A DNA stretch of 18,941 nucleotides, taken from SLJM01 sp964415785 (lineage in GTDB: Bacteria > Myxococcota_A > Bradymonadia > Bradymonadales > Bradymonadaceae). Shown here piece by piece: positions 15,588 to 18,941 of the stretch. Position 1 is the first letter of the stretch. Every line of letters starts with the position of its first letter. The position numbers and the translations under genes are program-made. The notes below the pieces were generated by a model. That model worked only from the letters and a program-made list of their open reading frames with translations, was not told the DNA's origin and searched no databases. The stretch lies in NCBI GenBank assembly GCA_964415785.1, contig CAYQBU010000060.1:1-18941 (forward strand), given 5' to 3'.

Positions 15588-15625
15588 AAAAAAAAAATTG
15601 CTTTTCGTTTCTTTAGACCTATGAT
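15588..15625 (+). promoter_or_regulatory. Strong candidate promoter with A-tract UP-like element
   Basis: Ten A residues (15588-15597) abut TTGCTT (15598-15603), followed by 16 nt and TATGAT (15620-15625, 5/6 match). Poly-A directly upstream of -35 is typical of UP elements that contact the RNA polymerase alpha C-terminal domain. The predicted start is near 15631-15632, exactly where the first inverted repeat of the leader begins. Confidence 0.65.
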
Positions 15626-15630
15626 GTGCG

Positions 15631-15797
15631 TTGAGACCAGATTACAGCATTAGTGGATATTTCCACTATCAGCGGTTTACGGTCTCAATTGGTCACCCCT
15701 GCCGCTCCCGCGCTCTCAGCGCCCTCGGGCGCTCGACCGGACAGCGGATCGGGGTAAATCGTATAGGCCCTGCATTCCGACACCTCGTGTTGTGCAG
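15631..15797 (+). ncRNA. Candidate structured 5' leader or small RNA upstream of the M48 gene
   Basis: At least three helices can be drawn by eye. P1: TTGAGACC (15631-15638) with GGTCTCAA (15681-15688), enclosing a symmetric 12/12-nt internal loop and an inner stem TAGTGGA/TCCACTA (15651-15657, 15662-15668) with loop TATT. P2: ACCCC (15695-15699) with GGGGT (15751-15755), a small internal loop, then CCGCT/AGCGG (15702-15706, 15743-15747), containing hairpin AGCGCCC/GGGCGCT (15718-15733). P3: CTGCA/TGCAG (15770-15774, 15793-15797) with inner ACAC/GTGT. CTCCCG (15705-15710) is also complementary to CGGGAG at the M48 SD (15833-15838), so an alternative fold could hide the ribosome site. I do not recognise it as a known riboswitch, 6S RNA, tmRNA, SRP RNA or RNase P RNA. 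Base pairing is seen directly; RNA function is inference. Confidence 0.5.
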
Positions 15798-15844
15798 CTT
15801 CGGTGGGCTTGATTGGAGAGTCGTTATCTTTCCGGGAGTCTACC

Positions 15845-17821
15845 ATGCTGCTTTTTTCGATCTTCGCCGACTATCTCTTCTTTGCCTCATCGCGCACGGG
15901 ACATCTCGATGCCCCCCGACGAGCCCACGTCGCACTGGCGACGGCGCTCATCCTTTGCTCCGGAGTTTTATGGCTGGGCCTTTCGACGATGCTCGTCGCC
16001 ACCCTTGCCCTCACTGTCGTCATCACCCCCCTTTCGATGCCCGTCGGCCTCATCCTCTGGATCTCGATGGCCATCGCCACCACTGGCGTCTTCCTGATTG
16101 GGCTTCGACCCACCTTGCTTATGACCGCCATTGACACCAATGAATTCATCGAAATTTCGGCCGAAGAGCAGCCCTACTTCTTCGAGCTGATCTACGATCT
16201 ATGCCGGCGCTCGCGAGCCCCGCGGCCCCACAAGGTCTACCTCTGCCCCAATGCCAACGCCGGGGTCTTTATCCAACATCAATGGCGCGACCTCTTCTCG
16301 TCGCCAAAGCGCCACCTCCTGGTGGGACTGGGCCTGGTCAACATGCTCAACCGCGACGAATTGGAGGCCGTCCTGGCCCATGAATTCGGCCACTTGCGCC
16401 AACGCTCGATGCGCCTCTACGGTCAGGCCCGCCTCATCGATCAGAACCTCGAAAAGCTGTCCCATCATCTCCAAACCCTGGACGATCAGATCGAGCACCT
16501 GCCGATCACAGTCCTTCGCCAGGGATTTCGCTACCCCCTTCACCGCAGCCAGCGCGGCGTCCTGCGCCTTCGTCGCTGGCTCAATGCCCTGGAGGCGGAG
16601 ATGAACCAACACATGGAGTTTGACGCCGACCAGACGGCCATCAATATCGCCGGCAGCGACGCCCTGATTTCGGCGCTGGCTCGCGCCGACTGGGCCGACC
16701 GCTGCTTTTCGCAGACCCTCTACGACCTGGAGCAGGCCCTGGAGGAGGGGATCCGAAGCGATGATCTCTTTTACCACCAGGAACACATCAGCGAGCGCAT
16801 GCGCCGCATGCCCAGCATCCAGGCCCCCCCGCGGCGATCCGCGACCCACCCCTCTCAACAGGATCGCCAGCAGCGCGCCCGCGACGCCAACACCGCCAAG
16901 CGTCGCGACTTCCGAAGCGCCTGGTCCCTCTTCGATCACAGCGACCAACTGCGCCGCCGCATCACCTCCCTTATCTACGAGGTTCGCTGGCAGGTCGCCA
17001 TTCCGCCCCGCGACGCCCCATCGGTTCAACGCCACCTCGATGGCGAACACGCCGAACTGCTCCTTGCTCCTGGCGACAACAAACTCTTTGGTCAGCGCTT
17101 TATCGAGCCCGGCCCCTTGCCCGCTGCCCGCCACCTCGCCGAGAGCTTTCCGCTGAGCGATGCCTCCCTGGCGGCCTACCTCGTCGATCTCACGGAGCGC
17201 GACTACCAACAGGCTCAGCGCCGCATCGAGTCCGTCATCGACGGCGGTCCCGACAACGGGGCCAACGATCGCCAGTGGCTCGCCGACTGGGATCGTCGAC
17301 GCACCGTGGCCACCTTTAGCGCCTCCATGCGCCAATTTGGCTCCCAGGGACTCAACGCCCTGGAGCAACGCCTGACCTTCCATCTTCACCTCCAGGATCT
17401 GATCCGCTGGATGCGAAGCCAGACCCCGATGCTCGCCGCTGCCCTGGAGGCCAGCAGCCACCCCGGGTTGAGCACCAGTGAAAAGATTGGCCTCTTTCGC
17501 GCCATCGACACCCTCTATCGCGGATTTTTTCGCGGCCTCGACAAGGCCCCGTCTCCCCCCAACCTTCACGGTTTGCCACCGGAACAAGGCCTGACTATGC
17601 TGGCGCTCGACGACGCCATCATCGACGCCCCGGCGACCATGGATGAGGCCCTGACCCCGGAGTGGCTCGAGGCCTTTCATCACCAGTGGCAGCGCGCCCT
17701 CAACCGCATCGCCCACCTGCGCCGAAAGAGCCTCGGCGCCCTGCTGACGGAAGAAAGAGAAGTTCAGGCCCGTTTCATCGATCGCTACTGTGACCTCCAG
17801 GACAACACCCTGACGTGTTAA
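15845..17821 (+). CDS. M48-family membrane zinc metalloprotease
   Basis: A 658-residue inner-membrane protease of the HtpX/Ste24 (M48) group, which degrades or processes membrane and secreted proteins. The ATG at 15845 follows GGGAG with 6-nt spacing; the frame extends to 15803 without an SD. N-terminal hydrophobic segments lie at about 27-50, 50-65 and 66-92. The catalytic domain has the usual VYLCPNANAGVF strand (131-142), VGLGLVNMLNRDELEAVLAH and then HEFGH (179-183, zinc His179 and His183, catalytic Glu180); the third ligand is Glu258 in HMEFDADQTA. The whole core is intact. After about 300 come some 350 residues not typical of HtpX, mostly helical with a His/Arg-rich segment (near 330-365), of unknown role. 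It overlaps the next gene by 7 bp. Translation may be governed by the structured leader. Confidence 0.9.
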   Translation: MLLFSIFADYLFFASSRTGHLDAPRRAHVALATALILCSGVLWLGLSTMLVATLALTVVITPLSMPVGLILWISMAIATTGVFLIGLRPTLLMTAIDTNEFIEISAEEQPYFFELIYDLCRRSRAPRPHKVYLCPNANAGVFIQHQWRDLFSSPKRHLLVGLGLVNMLNRDELEAVLAHEFGHLRQRSMRLYGQARLIDQNLEKLSHHLQTLDDQIEHLPITVLRQGFRYPLHRSQRGVLRLRRWLNALEAEMNQHMEFDADQTAINIAGSDALISALARADWADRCFSQTLYDLEQALEEGIRSDDLFYHQEHISERMRRMPSIQAPPRRSATHPSQQDRQQRARDANTAKRRDFRSAWSLFDHSDQLRRRITSLIYEVRWQVAIPPRDAPSVQRHLDGEHAELLLAPGDNKLFGQRFIEPGPLPAARHLAESFPLSDASLAAYLVDLTERDYQQAQRRIESVIDGGPDNGANDRQWLADWDRRRTVATFSASMRQFGSQGLNALEQRLTFHLHLQDLIRWMRSQTPMLAAALEASSHPGLSTSEKIGLFRAIDTLYRGFFRGLDKAPSPPNLHGLPPEQGLTMLALDDAIIDAPATMDEALTPEWLEAFHHQWQRALNRIAHLRRKSLGALLTEEREVQARFIDRYCDLQDNTLTC

Positions 17822-18318
17822 CCAAATCCAAATATTTCGCCCATTTCATCTGGGGGGGGGCCCTCTTTCTCATCGTCGCCACCGTCGTGATCCCCCAGGT
17901 CGACATCAGCCTCCAGATGGACAGTCCACGGGCCGACGCCAACCCCGATCCCTTCTCCGACGAAGTCGTGGCCTTCGAAGAGGCCCTCCTCAACGATGCC
18001 CTCACTCCCGACGACGCCGACCTCGGCCTCCGCATCTCTCCCCTCATCAAGGCCCGCGCCCTCACCGACGCCGGTCCCATGACCTCCGGCGAAATCCGCT
18101 GGACCGCCGACCACATCGACGACTTCCAGTCCCAAATCGGCGCCCAGTCCCAGCACCGCGCCCGTCTGATGCTCTGGAATCATCGCAATGAACAACTCCT
18201 CGACGAGCTCCCCCGCCTCGACGAAGAGCGCGCCCTCAACGCGCTGGACGACCGCCAGCAGCGCTACCGCGACCAACTGCTCATCGACCCCGCCATGATG
18301 ACCAGGGTCGCGGAGTAG
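17815..18318 (+). CDS. Small bitopic membrane protein, function unknown
   Basis: Not recognised. It has 167 residues starting at a GTG (17815) that overlaps the M48 gene's end by 7 bp; no better start exists before the membrane segment. Residues about 11-28 (FIWGGALFLIVATVVIP) form a single TM helix preceded by Lys4 and Lys6, so the rest is probably periplasmic. The remainder is acidic, then helical and Arg/Asp/Gln-rich (RARLMLWNHRNEQLLDELPR to DDRQQRYRDQLL), suggesting a coiled adaptor. Tight overlap with the protease implies coupled expression and perhaps a partner role. A run of nine G (17852-17860) encodes W13-G-G-A and is a potential slippage site that would shift the frame inside the TM helix. 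Confidence 0.7.
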   Translation: MLTKSKYFAHFIWGGALFLIVATVVIPQVDISLQMDSPRADANPDPFSDEVVAFEEALLNDALTPDDADLGLRISPLIKARALTDAGPMTSGEIRWTADHIDDFQSQIGAQSQHRARLMLWNHRNEQLLDELPRLDEERALNALDDRQQRYRDQLLIDPAMMTRVAE

Positions 18319-18326
18319 ATCACAGG

Positions 18327-18349
18327 GGCCACTCCCCCTCAGAGTGGTC
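18327..18349. terminator. Hairpin between convergent genes
   Basis: Arms GGCCACTC (18327-18334) and GAGTGGTC (18342-18349) pair over 8 bp with one G-U, around a 7-base loop, followed by AATATTC. It sits between the stop codons of the small membrane protein and the minus-strand orphan gene, where a shared terminator is expected. No long U-tract is present. Confidence 0.55.
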
Positions 18350-18354
18350 AATAT

Positions 18355-18714
18355 TCAATCCATCCACACAATTTTATAATTTTTGCCGCTTTCATCGGGC
18401 TTGGCGTAGGCATCGTTTGGGCCACTCCCGTCGAAGAAGGTAAACCAGCCTTCGCGGTCATCATCCCATACGACCTGGGACATCACCGAATAGTGATCGT
18501 CATCGTGCCAAATGAAGTCGAGGTCGGCGAAGATTGAATTGCCCCAGAGTTCAAAACGGTCGATGCCGACGTGACCCGCATCCACGAATTGCTCAATTTG
18601 TTCGAGTTCCACCTCGTCACTGTTGCGCTCGAAGAGATCTGTGAGCACTTTCACGAGCACATCGTCCATCAATCCTTTTACTTCGAAACTTTCATCATAG
18701 TCGGGCAGTGTCAT
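18355..18714 (-). CDS. Orphan hypothetical protein, acidic, 119 residues
   Basis: Not recognised. The start at 18714 is chosen because AGGACGG lies 5 nt upstream; an in-frame ATG at 18747 has no SD. The protein is soluble, acidic and rich in aromatic residues: MTLPDYDESFEVKG, a helical stretch (DDVLVKVLTDLFERNSDEVE), then a beta-rich part with WHDDDHYSVMSQ, VVWDDDREGWFTFFDG and a YKIVWMD end. The size, charge and alternating strands are compatible with an immunity-type or SUKH-like small protein, but no motif proves that and no toxin gene is visible beside it. The gene is clearly AT-richer at wobble positions (many GAT, GAA, TTC and AAA codons) than its neighbours, which suggests recent acquisition. 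It is convergent with the preceding gene. Confidence 0.65.
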   Translation of the reverse strand: MTLPDYDESFEVKGLMDDVLVKVLTDLFERNSDEVELEQIEQFVDAGHVGIDRFELWGNSIFADLDFIWHDDDHYSVMSQVVWDDDREGWFTFFDGSGPNDAYAKPDESGKNYKIVWMD

Positions 18715-18851
18715 CGTATCCGTCCTGTGGAATGGAATCTCAATCATGGGATAACTTCGATTCGGCCGTTAGCGCCCGAACCGAGGGGGTGGGGCAACCG
18801 AGAGATTACGATGGATGGCGACCCCAGCCAAACCCCGATTCCGACACGGCC

Positions 18852-18860
18852 ATGATACCA
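18852..18860 (-). promoter_or_regulatory. Possible extended -10 for the orphan gene
   Basis: On the minus strand the sequence reads TGGTATCAT: a TGN extension plus TATCAT (5/6). No good -35 lies upstream, which extended -10 promoters can tolerate. The start would fall near 18846, leaving a leader of about 130 nt. Confidence 0.25.
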
Positions 18861-18897
18861 CATGGTCGCCGCACCCACCGGGTCAGACTCCCGCCCC

Positions 18898-18918
18898 CCG
18901 GCGAGCTTGCCTCGCCGG
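18898..18918. repeat. 8-bp perfect inverted repeat near right edge
   Basis: CCGGCGAG (18898-18905) and CTCGCCGG (18911-18918) with loop CTTGC form a very stable hairpin. No T-run follows within the window on either strand. It may terminate or flank a gene beyond the edge. The rest of 18748-18941 shows no gene that I can support. Confidence 0.45.
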
Positions 18919-18941
18919 AGGCCAAGCCTTGTCCGCTAGAA

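Larger units (their letters stand above)
15539..15844. other. 306-bp intergenic region: A-tract promoter plus structured leader
   Basis: The only gap longer than 300 bp. The first 50 bases hold two weak hairpins (CGCCG/CGGCG at 15546-15566, and GATCC/GGATC at 15566-15579) with no U-tract after them. A run of A follows (15588-15597), then a good promoter, then about 210 transcribed bases with nested inverted repeats (listed separately) up to the M48 start. No convincing ORF with an SD lies inside. Confidence 0.7.

Noticed and set aside
15588..15597. A-run as a terminator T-tract for a minus-strand transcript
   Set aside because: On the minus strand the T-run would come before, not after, the nearby GATCC/GGATC hairpin, and no minus-strand gene reaches this point.
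15690..15800. tRNA-like cloverleaf in the M48 leader
   Set aside because: Stem lengths, T-loop and anticodon arm do not fit a tRNA; no TTCRANY-type loop is present.
16199..17716. 505-codon minus-strand frame across the M48 gene
   Set aside because: Antisense shadow of the protease; the HEFGH-containing plus frame is the real gene.
18841..18864. CCATG/CATGG inverted repeat as an operator or attachment site
   Set aside because: Only 5 bp per arm and no integrase or repeat copy in the window.

Overview
The window looks like chromosomal DNA of a GC-rich, diderm, predatory-type deltaproteobacterium, most likely Myxococcota or Bradymonadota. This is inferred from gene content and not from a marker phylogeny. 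Supporting signs are a Hanks-type kinase with a PEGA tail, lipoproteins carrying PD40 propellers, a TSP3-repeat OmpA lipoprotein, and strong use of GAC, ATC, CTC and GCC codons. That codon bias opens long meaningless antisense frames. I found no tRNA, rRNA, CRISPR array, IS element or phage gene.

Left block (1-4430, minus strand): a membrane-anchored protein with a helix-hairpin-helix and an HsdR-like PD-(D/E)XK nuclease domain is followed, with an ATGA overlap, by a seven-bladed propeller lipoprotein. About 110 bp further on lies a Ser/Thr kinase with a periplasmic PEGA domain that runs off the left edge.

Central plus-strand block (4635-12765): a secreted helical protein of unknown function comes first. 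Next is an envelope set made of a DUF4398-like lipoprotein, an OmpA/TSP3 lipoprotein and a beta-barrel protein with a periplasmic helical domain. Then come a periplasmic N-acetylmuramoyl-L-alanine amidase coupled by ATGA to RNase PH (rph), and class II fructose-1,6-bisphosphatase (glpX). A perfect 13-bp hairpin separates glpX from the convergent ychF on the minus strand.

Right block (14053-18941): a coiled-coil/acidic protein precedes a WYL-domain protein that has no visible HTH and a clamp-motif-like C-terminus. A 306-base gap then holds an A-tract promoter and a leader with at least three nested hairpins, ahead of an M48 membrane metalloprotease and an overlapping bitopic membrane protein. 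The window ends with a small, AT-richer orphan gene on the minus strand.

Most of the proteins act at the cell envelope. The more unusual items are the structured leader upstream of the M48 gene, the membrane-tethered HhH-nuclease with its propeller lipoprotein and kinase neighbours, the three-gene envelope set, and the WYL protein with a QMSLL tail.
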